From positions 1 to 33,038 of the IMG/VR virus record IMGVR_UViG_3300010370_000130: a stretch of 33,038 nt of DNA; one strand, written 5' to 3'. The position numbers and the translations under genes were made by a program. The stretch is from a virus. The notes below the pieces were generated by a model. That model had not been told where the DNA came from, searched no databases, and was given only the letters and a program-made list of their open reading frames with translations. Position 1 is the first letter of the stretch, and every line of letters starts with the position of its first letter. Shown here piece by piece: positions 18,501 to 25,195 of this stretch.

Positions 18501-21500
18501 ATAATTGCACAATCCCTGTTCTACCTGTTGTATTATATTTAGGAGCACTTATAGCTATAACATCTCCCAAAGCTGACCCAGCTATGGCATATCCCCATTG
18601 ACTTCCAGGATTGAGCGTAATTGTTGAAGTCCCGTTAACTGAGACCGAACTTGTGAAAAATGATGCTATAGATGTTAGTGTTCCTAAACCAGAAATCTTA
18701 TAAGCAAATACCGTTCCAGTTCCTTGAAAAGAAATATTACCAGGAGCGCCAACTAAAAGAGTTGAAGTAGAACTAGCAGAAACCTGGTTAATATATAAAC
18801 TATGACCAAATCTAGAATTAGTATTAAGAGAGGCGTTATAAGGTTGAGAAATGGTTAAGAGTGTCACTTCGCCGGTATTCTTGCTATTTCTAGTGCTTAT
18901 CTTTACTAGTCCTTCTTTTTTACTTGTTCTTCCAGGGAATTCGTTTCCTACTATAGGAACCAAAACACTGGTAGATGTAGTTGCTCTTAATAGGCTAGCA
19001 TCAGGAGCACCGGCTACAAATAAATCTTTATTAACATCATAGGCCAACGAATATCCGAAATCCGTTCCTGTATTAATTTGACAATAAATTTTTCCGTTAG
19101 AATTTAAAACATAATCAAATCTAGCTAAAATATTTTCGTTGGCAAATTTTCTGTAAACTTGTATTTTTCCAAAATTGGTCGACAACTGCTCATGATAATT
19201 AGGCAATGAAACTAGAACAACATTACCTTTAGCTAATACACAAGAACCTAATCCTTGGTTAATTGGCGAAACATACCCTGAATATTCTGTAGCTGTTGAA
19301 TAATTTTTAACTTTTTGAAACACTGCCCACTTATTATTCTCATCTCTATCTACCCATAACTTAGAATTATAAGGAACATTAAACAAGTCTGTGGCGTTAG
19401 ACAACTCTTGATAATTTGAAAATCGTGCTTGTTCAAATTTGAATAATGTTCCGTATGCCATTAGAGGTTCATTTACAATTGTAGACAAGGACGATGCTAC
19501 AGTAAATTGTGTTAGATCGGAAATAGACTGAACAATATAAACTCCGTTAACCTGATGATTAAATCTAACAATCGAAACAATATCGCCTACGGAAAGATTA
19601 TGATGCACATCGGTTACAAATGTGATTTCACTTCCAGGACTACTTACATAAACTCCAGTGATCTTTGCTCTTTGATCTAGGTATCTATAAACTGTCCAAT
19701 CACCGTTTTCTAAAAACCCAACCCATACAGTAGTATTATTTGGAATTAACCCATTATTTGCTATATCTAACAGACTGTTTTTATTATATGCTGTAGTATC
19801 TACATCGTCAGGTCTTACATACCCCGCAGTTAATAGCTTAGTAGCATTATCATTAAAAGTTCCGTCAACGGTTATAAATGATTGAATAGGATTAAAATCG
19901 TTAGGCGCTATTAATATATCTGTGGCACTGGTATAATGAACTAACGACAAACTTTCTGATAGGGTATCTTTTCCAAACTTAACAACATATGGGTTCTCTA
20001 AGAATATACCTTCATTTAGCTTGACTTCAATTTCTTTAAAAGTCTCGAAACTTCCGTATGAACCAACCCTAAATGCCCACTCCTCATAAAGCTCTATAGA
20101 ATTGTCAGGTCTGCTAGACGAGACTTTTAATATATTATCTAATGCTCGAGCAGTTCCTTTATTTTTGATAAATCCTTGATAAAATTTATATTCAGAAACA
20201 GGATTGCCAATTATTTTTTCTAGATAATTTCTAGAAGTATAACCGGTGAGCCGTTGAGCAAGAGTCTGCTGTATTTCATCAAAATTATCAATATCCAAAC
20301 TATAAAAATCTTCAAACTGATTAATTTTGTAATCGAAGTTAGGTAGTAATTGAGATACCGGTTTTTGAGTTAATTGATCCCATTTATTATAATCAAATGA
20401 AGAATCATTAAGAATAACTTGATTAGCTGTATAATATATACTATTATAGCGAACTAAGTCTCCTACTTTATATTTTCTAAATTGCTTCCACTCTGTTATG
20501 TTTACATTATCATAAACAAATCCAGGACTGTTAACATCACCATTCCAGTCTTTGGTTCTAAATCCTGTTAATTTAATTCTCTTTTGTCTATATCCAGAAG
20601 CAGGATCATAAATTGTATCGTTAAAAATTGTTGTGTTATTGAATATAATTCCGTGCTCTTTTTGCACAGAATTTAACACTGCAAAAAATAACCCCTCTTC
20701 TGTATCTTTAGTGGTTATTACACAATAGCCATCTTGTCTAGAAATATCAAAATTTTCTACTGGGAATGCCTTGCCATCTGCCTTTTGTAAACTATATTCG
20801 TATTCATTAGAAAGAACATTATCCACAACAGAGTTAGCATACGAATATTTTAAATAATCAACAAACGGGCTTAACACAATTAAATTACCTTCTGCCCAAT
20901 TTTGTGTGCTCCAATATAAGAATTCTTTAGCAGAAAAATACCAATCCATAGTTTCTACTAGATCGGAATTTTGTGTATCGAAAATAAATCCTTGAGTCTC
21001 CAACCAGGCACCGTAGCCAATTATAAAATCATAGACTTCCTGAACAGATGAAAAAATTGTACCGTAAGGAATCCTAGAAACCTGCTTACTAAATTTTTTA
21101 GTTGTTAATGCTCTAGCACCACCCCTAGTTGGTAAACCAGGCATTTGACTGAAATAATCTGAATTAAATAACTTTGTAGCACTATGTGAAACAGTTACCC
21201 TATAGTATTTGTTATTATAAAATACAACTTGTCCTTGTTTATAAAACTTTGTTGTATAAGTTTCAGCAACTGCTGTATCTATAGAACTTAATCCACTATT
21301 TCCATCACTATAATTTGGCTTCCATACAGTGTAAGGCTCTTCCTTACCTCCAATAACAATTGCCTGCGACATTGAATCCTTTATAGGTAAAAGGTAATGG
21401 AAATGAGGGAAACTTCTATCATACCCCTTGATCATGTATCCGTTTACTGACTTTTGAATAACAATACCGGAAATTCTAGCAGATTTAATAGGATTGCTAG

Positions 21501-24500
21501 TGTTTAAGATTAAGGAATAGTCTTCTATAGGTAAATTGAACCCGGGCTTTGTAGACTGGGGATCTACCGCATTAATACGTATTTGAAGTTTTTCCTTACT
21601 AGTAAACCCTCCCAATTTATGAAATAAGTTTATATCAAAATAACTTAAATCTTGAGCTAATTGTAATTGATAATCTTGATAATATTTCATACCCCTTTCA
21701 ATTACAAAATTGCCAAAACCAGCGATTTGATCTGTGTTATATCCTTCAACTAATAATTTTTTAGGATTCAAATATAAGTCATCGGAATATACAACTTGAT
21801 CTAGTATATTCAAATGAATACGGCTAACGTCATATAATTTAGAAAGATAATCACTAGGATTTAAAAGAACTGAAGCAATGTTTAGAGCAAATGGAAAGTA
21901 GCTGCTATTTCTCCATGCTATTTCTGCCGGGCTGTAATCACCAAAAACCCAATCTGCTTTTTGTGTTGCTACAGTTGATCCTGTAATTTGTAGAATAATA
22001 GATTCATTTAACGCACCAGTCGATGTTACTGGAAGAATGGTGCTCAAGTTAGGTCGTTTATACTCGTCCCAGACTCCGGCTAAAGGACCATATCGAATGT
22101 ATCCATTTTCAATATCATCCCACATAAATGTATTACCTGAAGTATAAGGAGCAGCTCCATAATAATCCTCCCACCAATCTGGTTTGTCAGAGAATCCTAA
22201 CATTTCCCAAGGATGAGAATGAGGACGATCAGTATCGTAAAGAAATTTAAATATTCCTCTCCAAGTTCCTGATAGCAATGTTTCATTGATTTGACCTTTC
22301 CAATTATAGGTTCTATAATTTCCAGGTTCGTATGTGTCATTTTTTGTAATATTAATATTATATATAGATGCCCATTTTCCATATTCAGTTAGTAAGATAT
22401 CATTAATCTCATCTTTAGAATATTGTGACTCTCTAAAATAACTAGGCTCTAATGATTTAATATCAAACAATCTACGATTATATTCAACCTTAATATTATT
22501 ATAAATTCTTTTTTCTAATTCTAAAATTATATCATCTCTATAATCACCATAGGCACGCATTAAACTACCGTCGTGCCCTCTGATCATTTGAACAGGATCA
22601 TCTGCATACCTATCATCCATTATGATCGCAGGTTCAAATTTGGGAAAAATGCCTAACTTAGACGGCGTAAAAGGTATAAAGCTTCCTAATGTGCTGTTAT
22701 ATACATGGAATTCTATTTTATCACCGGAATTTAATGATACCAAAAGTGTAACAGTTCCAGAAATACTAGAAAAAGTATAATCCTTATTATGCACTAATAA
22801 TTCTGAATTTTTGTATACGTATACTGCACGATAACTTAAAGATTCTAAATCGAAATCAATCCCAAGAGGATACTCTACAACATTAGTTGATGCAATTGTG
22901 TAAGACCTTACTATTTTAGAAGTTCCATAACCTATCATGTCTGATCTATAAAACGAACCTCTAACTGTGGAATTACGATTAAGTTCTGCTATAACTTCAT
23001 CTAAAGATCCAGATAAATCATTTTGGTTTACAACATTATCTACTTCTCTTAAAAAATTTAACTTCCATTGATTGTAATGATTGCAGACAAATCTCAACGA
23101 GTCTATGACATTATGATGTTTTTTTCCTAAAAAGATATTAGAAAAACATAAAGGATTCTCATTTAAAATTAATCTAGTTCCAAACTTAGCATAATCATAG
23201 ATGTCTCTCAGGTTACCTGATCCTGGAAATTCTCCTAAAAATCTAATATCCCTATCTACCATCGAGGAAACATGATCAGACAATTGGCTATATGTAATTT
23301 CAGAGATCGTTTCATTTAATGGATTATTTGTAGCGCCTATAGGGGCTTCGTAATAACCGTTATCATTCGGAGCTTGATCTGAAATAATTTTTAAAACAAT
23401 CGAATCATTGACATTTAATGGAGAATCGAAAGTTATTTTCAACACATCATTAACTAACGTAGCTGTAGAATTAGCAAACTTATAATTTACAGATGCAGAA
23501 TGAGAAATAATATTTGAAATAGGTCTATTGAAACAAGACACCTCCACAGTGTTAGTTGTCTTTGTAGCGACTAATGTTTCGATTATAGGAATCCTATAGT
23601 CCGCCTTGTCTCTCCAAACATTAACTAATTCAAATCCATCATTATTAAAATTGTTTTTTCTTAAAAATGTTGTGGCTGTTTTTTTCGCACTGCTTACATT
23701 ATTCTCAATAACATTAAATGAATCAGTTGAAAAATAATTTTTAAAAACATAACTACCTACACCTGCGCCACTAATTTCACTTGAAATTGGAAACCCTAAA
23801 ACACTATCGTTAGCTCCGGACCCTAACTTATAACCAAAAATCTTATTTCCAGAAAAGTCATTTTCAATAAAGCTATTTTTAAAACTATCACCCTGATTAT
23901 CGCAAAGGTCAAACAGTGGAGGTTGATTTAGTTGCTCATGCTGCTGCGATATGACCCATTGCTTCTCAATCTCCGAATAATAAAAGCTTTTACCTGTATA
24001 AGAATTACCATAATTTACAGAAACACTAGTAAGATCAGTAACTCCGCTATCATTCGCTTCTACTAAACTTATTAACCCTGTAACAGGAGCAAAGGAAACA
24101 ACATAAATTTTATTTCTGTTATTAATGTTATTATCATTGTTAAAAATTATGCGCCAACCTTGTTTAATCAGAACTCCATCAATATAATAACCAAGTTGAT
24201 TGTTTATAGTTTCTAACGGAAACTCAGTTGAATTGTCGATAACATCAACATTTTTAATAGAAATTCTTCCAAAGTTATAAAGCTGAATATTTGGCTTAAA
24301 TTCGATAATAGGTCTTTTCGCTCTAAAGTCATAATCAAAGGAGGCAGTAGTATTATTAATTTGTGCAGTTAGCTCTATAACATCTTTATGAAACCAACGA
24401 TTATATCTTGACCAAGGATTGAGGTCTTTACTAGATTTATTAATAGTAATATATTCAGGTGTTAATGCTAATCGAGCATCACTATCGAAACCATATTGAT

Positions 24501-25194
24501 CAAATCCATCACTATCAAATGTTTCATTATAAATCGAAGCCAATGCTCCGTTAGGTTCTAACAAAGAAAAGTCAACCAACCGTATGCTTGACCCAACTCC
24601 TTCTACAATATATTCCTTATCTTGACTAATTGTTTCAGATTCTGAAGTATAAGTTGCAGTAAAAACTACCTTCATACCATTACTAAGAGCATGGCCGTTT
24701 GGCATTATATAACTAGCTGCCCCTACAATATTTGTAAAAATATTTGTTGACGTAGAAATCGTTATAGAATCCGGACCTACAGGTAGCCAATAGTATTGAT
24801 CATAATTAATCAACTTATCCCAATCAATTAACGGGTCAAATGAATAAAACTGACTTCTAAAAATCCTATCGATATTAGAATTATTACCGCCCTGATTATA
24901 TATTTCATTGATTAAGTCATCTAATGCTACTACATCAGTAATATTAGAAATTGCATCTCTAAAAACAGCAGCAGGTTCTAATTGATAATGAGACCTAATA
25001 GAACTAGATTCAGAAATATATGTATCTGTTACAGGGTTATAATTAGGAGTTATCTTAGTCCCAACATAACCATCTATCCTTTCCAACTTAGGTGATTGAA
25101 TAAATTGGTCAATGGTGCTAGACAAAAACTTTTTGTTTTTATCAGTTTGAAGATAACTTGGTAAAAATTGAGCGGATTTCTTGTTATCAGACAT
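12514..25194 (-). CDS. Giant modular baseplate/tail structural protein (T4 gp7 position)
   Basis: One uninterrupted frame of 4226 codons. It follows gp6, where T4 has gene 7 (1032 residues), but is about four times longer. The N-terminus (SAQFLPSYLQTDKNKKFLSS, then DGYVGTKITPNYNPVTDTY) is of a kind I associate with giant structural proteins of T4-like aquatic phages. Parts seen by eye: IDWDKLINYDQYYWLPVGP near 120-140; two carbohydrate-binding-like segments (about 1310-1350 and 1562-1607); a seven-bladed FG-GAP-like propeller (about 1970-2430); a GELWWD segment (about 2505); GxGY repeats (about 2825-2880 and 3180-3245); three Calx-beta-like domains (about 3670-4020); and a Gly-rich tail after a beta domain. 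No signal peptide or membrane segment is evident. The start is one base after the gp6 stop (TAATATG) and lacks a Shine-Dalgarno. Likely a baseplate wedge scaffold that also carries adhesion modules; this is inferred from position and domains. Confidence 0.82.
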   Translation of the reverse strand: MSDNKKSAQFLPSYLQTDKNKKFLSSTIDQFIQSPKLERIDGYVGTKITPNYNPVTDTYISESSSIRSHYQLEPAAVFRDAISNITDVVALDDLINEIYNQGGNNSNIDRIFRSQFYSFDPLIDWDKLINYDQYYWLPVGPDSITISTSTNIFTNIVGAASYIMPNGHALSNGMKVVFTATYTSESETISQDKEYIVEGVGSSIRLVDFSLLEPNGALASIYNETFDSDGFDQYGFDSDARLALTPEYITINKSSKDLNPWSRYNRWFHKDVIELTAQINNTTASFDYDFRAKRPIIEFKPNIQLYNFGRISIKNVDVIDNSTEFPLETINNQLGYYIDGVLIKQGWRIIFNNDNNINNRNKIYVVSFAPVTGLISLVEANDSGVTDLTSVSVNYGNSYTGKSFYYSEIEKQWVISQQHEQLNQPPLFDLCDNQGDSFKNSFIENDFSGNKIFGYKLGSGANDSVLGFPISSEISGAGVGSYVFKNYFSTDSFNVIENNVSSAKKTATTFLRKNNFNNDGFELVNVWRDKADYRIPIIETLVATKTTNTVEVSCFNRPISNIISHSASVNYKFANSTATLVNDVLKITFDSPLNVNDSIVLKIISDQAPNDNGYYEAPIGATNNPLNETISEITYSQLSDHVSSMVDRDIRFLGEFPGSGNLRDIYDYAKFGTRLILNENPLCFSNIFLGKKHHNVIDSLRFVCNHYNQWKLNFLREVDNVVNQNDLSGSLDEVIAELNRNSTVRGSFYRSDMIGYGTSKIVRSYTIASTNVVEYPLGIDFDLESLSYRAVYVYKNSELLVHNKDYTFSSISGTVTLLVSLNSGDKIEFHVYNSTLGSFIPFTPSKLGIFPKFEPAIIMDDRYADDPVQMIRGHDGSLMRAYGDYRDDIILELEKRIYNNIKVEYNRRLFDIKSLEPSYFRESQYSKDEINDILLTEYGKWASIYNINITKNDTYEPGNYRTYNWKGQINETLLSGTWRGIFKFLYDTDRPHSHPWEMLGFSDKPDWWEDYYGAAPYTSGNTFMWDDIENGYIRYGPLAGVWDEYKRPNLSTILPVTSTGALNESIILQITGSTVATQKADWVFGDYSPAEIAWRNSSYFPFALNIASVLLNPSDYLSKLYDVSRIHLNILDQVVYSDDLYLNPKKLLVEGYNTDQIAGFGNFVIERGMKYYQDYQLQLAQDLSYFDINLFHKLGGFTSKEKLQIRINAVDPQSTKPGFNLPIEDYSLILNTSNPIKSARISGIVIQKSVNGYMIKGYDRSFPHFHYLLPIKDSMSQAIVIGGKEEPYTVWKPNYSDGNSGLSSIDTAVAETYTTKFYKQGQVVFYNNKYYRVTVSHSATKLFNSDYFSQMPGLPTRGGARALTTKKFSKQVSRIPYGTIFSSVQEVYDFIIGYGAWLETQGFIFDTQNSDLVETMDWYFSAKEFLYWSTQNWAEGNLIVLSPFVDYLKYSYANSVVDNVLSNEYEYSLQKADGKAFPVENFDISRQDGYCVITTKDTEEGLFFAVLNSVQKEHGIIFNNTTIFNDTIYDPASGYRQKRIKLTGFRTKDWNGDVNSPGFVYDNVNITEWKQFRKYKVGDLVRYNSIYYTANQVILNDSSFDYNKWDQLTQKPVSQLLPNFDYKINQFEDFYSLDIDNFDEIQQTLAQRLTGYTSRNYLEKIIGNPVSEYKFYQGFIKNKGTARALDNILKVSSSRPDNSIELYEEWAFRVGSYGSFETFKEIEVKLNEGIFLENPYVVKFGKDTLSESLSLVHYTSATDILIAPNDFNPIQSFITVDGTFNDNATKLLTAGYVRPDDVDTTAYNKNSLLDIANNGLIPNNTTVWVGFLENGDWTVYRYLDQRAKITGVYVSSPGSEITFVTDVHHNLSVGDIVSIVRFNHQVNGVYIVQSISDLTQFTVASSLSTIVNEPLMAYGTLFKFEQARFSNYQELSNATDLFNVPYNSKLWVDRDENNKWAVFQKVKNYSTATEYSGYVSPINQGLGSCVLAKGNVVLVSLPNYHEQLSTNFGKIQVYRKFANENILARFDYVLNSNGKIYCQINTGTDFGYSLAYDVNKDLFVAGAPDASLLRATTSTSVLVPIVGNEFPGRTSKKEGLVKISTRNSKNTGEVTLLTISQPYNASLNTNSRFGHSLYINQVSASSTSTLLVGAPGNISFQGTGTVFAYKISGLGTLTSIASFFTSSVSVNGTSTITLNPGSQWGYAIAGSALGDVIAISAPKYNTTGRTGIVQLFDQDLSWKQNLNSPFDIDDEYGYSLEVSETGKHIFVGSKKSLNGPLTRGKVAVYTKQNSGQYSLTQIIVNPLSNTDLIFAEKISLSPDEKTLSISSLGTNRSEVVEFFQNTTLRSGQTTFDNNQTRFVTSIADSGAVYAYNNFNGTFVAADELLPEDLIIGGKYGSSISVTNNSIFVGAPYNTISSSLQNNSRFYQFKKLDNSISTWKKLRYQEPLIDVTTFNRIALIDTSKDQVIEYLDIFDPLKNKLPGIVEQELNYRVVSDPAIYSIGIPSTVVDTETNWLDEHVGELWWDLSTAKYVWYEQGNELFRKNNWGRLFPGASIDIYEWVKSDLLPSEWSIQADTSYGLSKGISGQPKYPDNSVVSVKQVLNTVTGSFENVYYFWVKNKVTLPKAKNRRTTASEVSKYIANPLSQGLEFVEIISKNALAFANVQGQLVDDRVSANIAFDTIKNQIPKHTEWMLIHEGDSQTMPHELLNKKLIDSLIGRDEEGRIVPDPLLSFRNRYGLGIRPQQTLFKDRVEALRNVIEYANTILSQNQITGINDFSKLNSFERIPDESLGEYDTIVDNYSQLLDVVTFDYVQAQISCVVNNGKIVGVTIINPGFGYLTAPKVSIVPNNSAEIKTEIDSTGRIISAQVVNSGHSFSTIPTLTVRPHSVIVAIDKNSNNRWSQYLYNYQLDSWYKVRTQIFNTTLYWDYIDWSSQVFDQVRPITYIIDSSLELDFIQGLNTGDYVRILNSGDGNQAIVEKIEDGLLGDFKSNYNLVFKQNGTIKLNDKLWNSLIDKTAYDQASLDETLYDQLPDTEIKNILLSLKDNIFINGLKGYWNTLFFKAVKYALTEQKLLDWAFKTSFVKVKNNTQRLDQKPVYQLDNNEFYENYVREIKPYHTNIRNFVGSYGNLENAEILTTDFDLIPYYNDSLDRIDTVSSLSNPKLSEYPWKSWFDNYTYTVKEIIVSSGGEGYTSRPTVQVFGGNPASPAQAEAYLRNGKVYKIVVTYSGRGYLTYPTIYINPSPTGQSATASAVLENETTRKNIITMKFDRYSRRSEIGDLTVDFSTVTDGINAEYELPYLANPDELLTSATLDKKLVLSADYKIVHFSKDDNGYKKNFSKFVFVNYLPKAGKTLRVIYQKSINLFNAIDRINNYYNPTAVMPGKDLPLLIKGLEYPKAHLQGLPFNYSTPIMGFGQLSTLPEDWYNYTAEQKVGWFNLNNITPTVLRNYGGLDEILPYLEQYGYMYADELINGSKSGNIYDMGGFNDYISDYARARIISTASISTTTLYLNTTTGIVPGQVLNFLNTDRLKVRTDTVVVSVNPSLNSIQISSPLYKIVRAIATSTVTGSNITFQTSIPFYGTLRKGDLIEISGITTSGFDGLYVINSTTNNIFTVISTQTLAATDAVIPYNTVTNVSSASVRAYSLLETIEPRQRLIGDYNFFVGPCVFPKFTITGSPAIMEGYTATFTISGTDVFYGNGRTFAYRLSGQVTDSDFTSGSTSSWTVITTTANSLPLTFITTATTSTVETTETAIISIASWLTTSTANYKVVASTSFVVRDRPIGSPIYYIRTYNQDGTLISTASEGDVIKVEITGTNIDFGSDGRVFHVVSSGSYITSADLVSGQIVTEGILAYSQDDFPLIFNIGIAEDLTTEYTENIIFRLGTYLNVLENTYTGFTTSTQVEIIDTSVTPPVTYSLTASPSLVSEGTSTKITLTTTNLPVGTVVPFTISTVSGTISLADLTTSSYTGSFVMVQGAAGYQVSTATFAINPDGIYEGNEIFRLMLTNHTSTYVDVTIADQITNAYGQYQSKVYSLANNAATAYASVKILTNGEFEFAKLEGPDADSLSIIELVPDPQYWTDDASGTSGYYVRARIDPTGVWTGNVQFTGPGFASTVTSLTAPQQGNWVAISTAASTPWYASAQYSGVNAAAAFNLVVEIKESSGSSTVLSVGTYSMYVSSVATAITPTGGGGVIDTVFGGGSGSLETGPNLEDFSNVEFFTDLQ
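13140..14185 (-). repeat. Three Calx-beta-like Ig-fold domains in the giant protein
   Basis: Three tandem stretches of about 90-105 residues share a pattern of an SEG/MEG/SEG turn followed by a strand, a DLTSG/DFTSG-like step and a late TEN/EGNE strand. Examples are ITGSPAIMEGYTATFTISG, ISTASEGDVIKVEITGTN and SPSLVSEGTSTKITLTTTN, with ends ETTETAIISI, TTEYTENIIFRLG and GIYEGNEIFRLML. This matches the Calx-beta fold pattern, often found in extracellular adhesion proteins and able to bind calcium. Acidic calcium-binding residues are only partly evident. Confidence 0.6.
15460..15650 (-). repeat. GxGY-type beta repeats in the giant protein (second cluster)
   Basis: Two short units, IVSSGGEGYTSRPTVQVFGG and VTYSGRGYLTYPTIYINP, repeat the pattern hydrophobic-x-x-SG-x-GY-x-x-x-P-x-hydrophobic, joined by a segment rich in Ala and Lys. 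A related pair lies at 16560-16715. Such units are common in phage structural proteins, probably as small beta modules; a ligand is unknown. Confidence 0.6.
16560..16715 (-). repeat. GxGY-type beta repeats in the giant protein (first cluster)
   Basis: The units IINPGFGYLTAPKVSIVP and VVNSGHSFSTIPTLTVRP follow the same pattern as the cluster at 15460-15650. The second is degenerate, with SF in place of GY. The two clusters are about 300 residues apart. Confidence 0.55.
17905..19280 (-). repeat. Seven-bladed FG-GAP-like beta-propeller in the giant protein
   Basis: Seven successive units of about 55-70 residues repeat an (F/Y/W)G-x-S/A core and a later VGAP-like strand: GLGSCVLAKGNVVLVSLP, FGYSLAYDVNKDLFVAGAP, RFGHSLYINQ...LLVGAP, QWGYAIAGSALGDVIAISAP, EYGYSLEVSETGKHIFVGS, a weaker unit with ISLSPDEKTLSISSLG, and KYGSSISVTNNSIFVGAP. 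Each is followed by a G-x-V-x-V/F-Y-type strand. This is the integrin-alpha type FG-GAP pattern. The seven-unit count supports a closed propeller, a common protein- or glycan-binding platform. Confidence 0.7.
20374..20508 (-). other. Carbohydrate-binding-module-like segment (CBM5/12 style) in the giant protein
   Basis: The segment EWKQFRKYKVGDLVRYNSIY, then YTANQVILNDSSFDYNKW, follows the W-x-Y-x-x-GD-x-V-x-Y-x-x-x-x-Y-x-A ... W layout of small chitin/cellulose-binding modules. Aromatic positions are kept. It is short and the ligand is unknown, so the name is a pattern match only. Confidence 0.5.
21150..21265 (-). other. Second carbohydrate-binding-like segment in the giant protein
   Basis: TTKFYKQGQVVFYNNKYYRV repeats the Y-x-x-G-x-V-x-Y-x-x-x-Y-Y pattern of the segment at 20374-20508, followed by a short loop and SDYFSQM. 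The closing Trp is replaced by Tyr/Phe. It is about 250 residues upstream of its counterpart in the protein. Confidence 0.4.
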
Positions 25195-25195
25195 A

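Noticed and set aside
12514-25194. Giant gene as a bacterial RTX-type adhesin or toxin rather than a phage protein
   Set aside because: It lies in a tight phage operon between gp6 and fibre genes, and no GGxGxD calcium repeats or secretion signals are visible.
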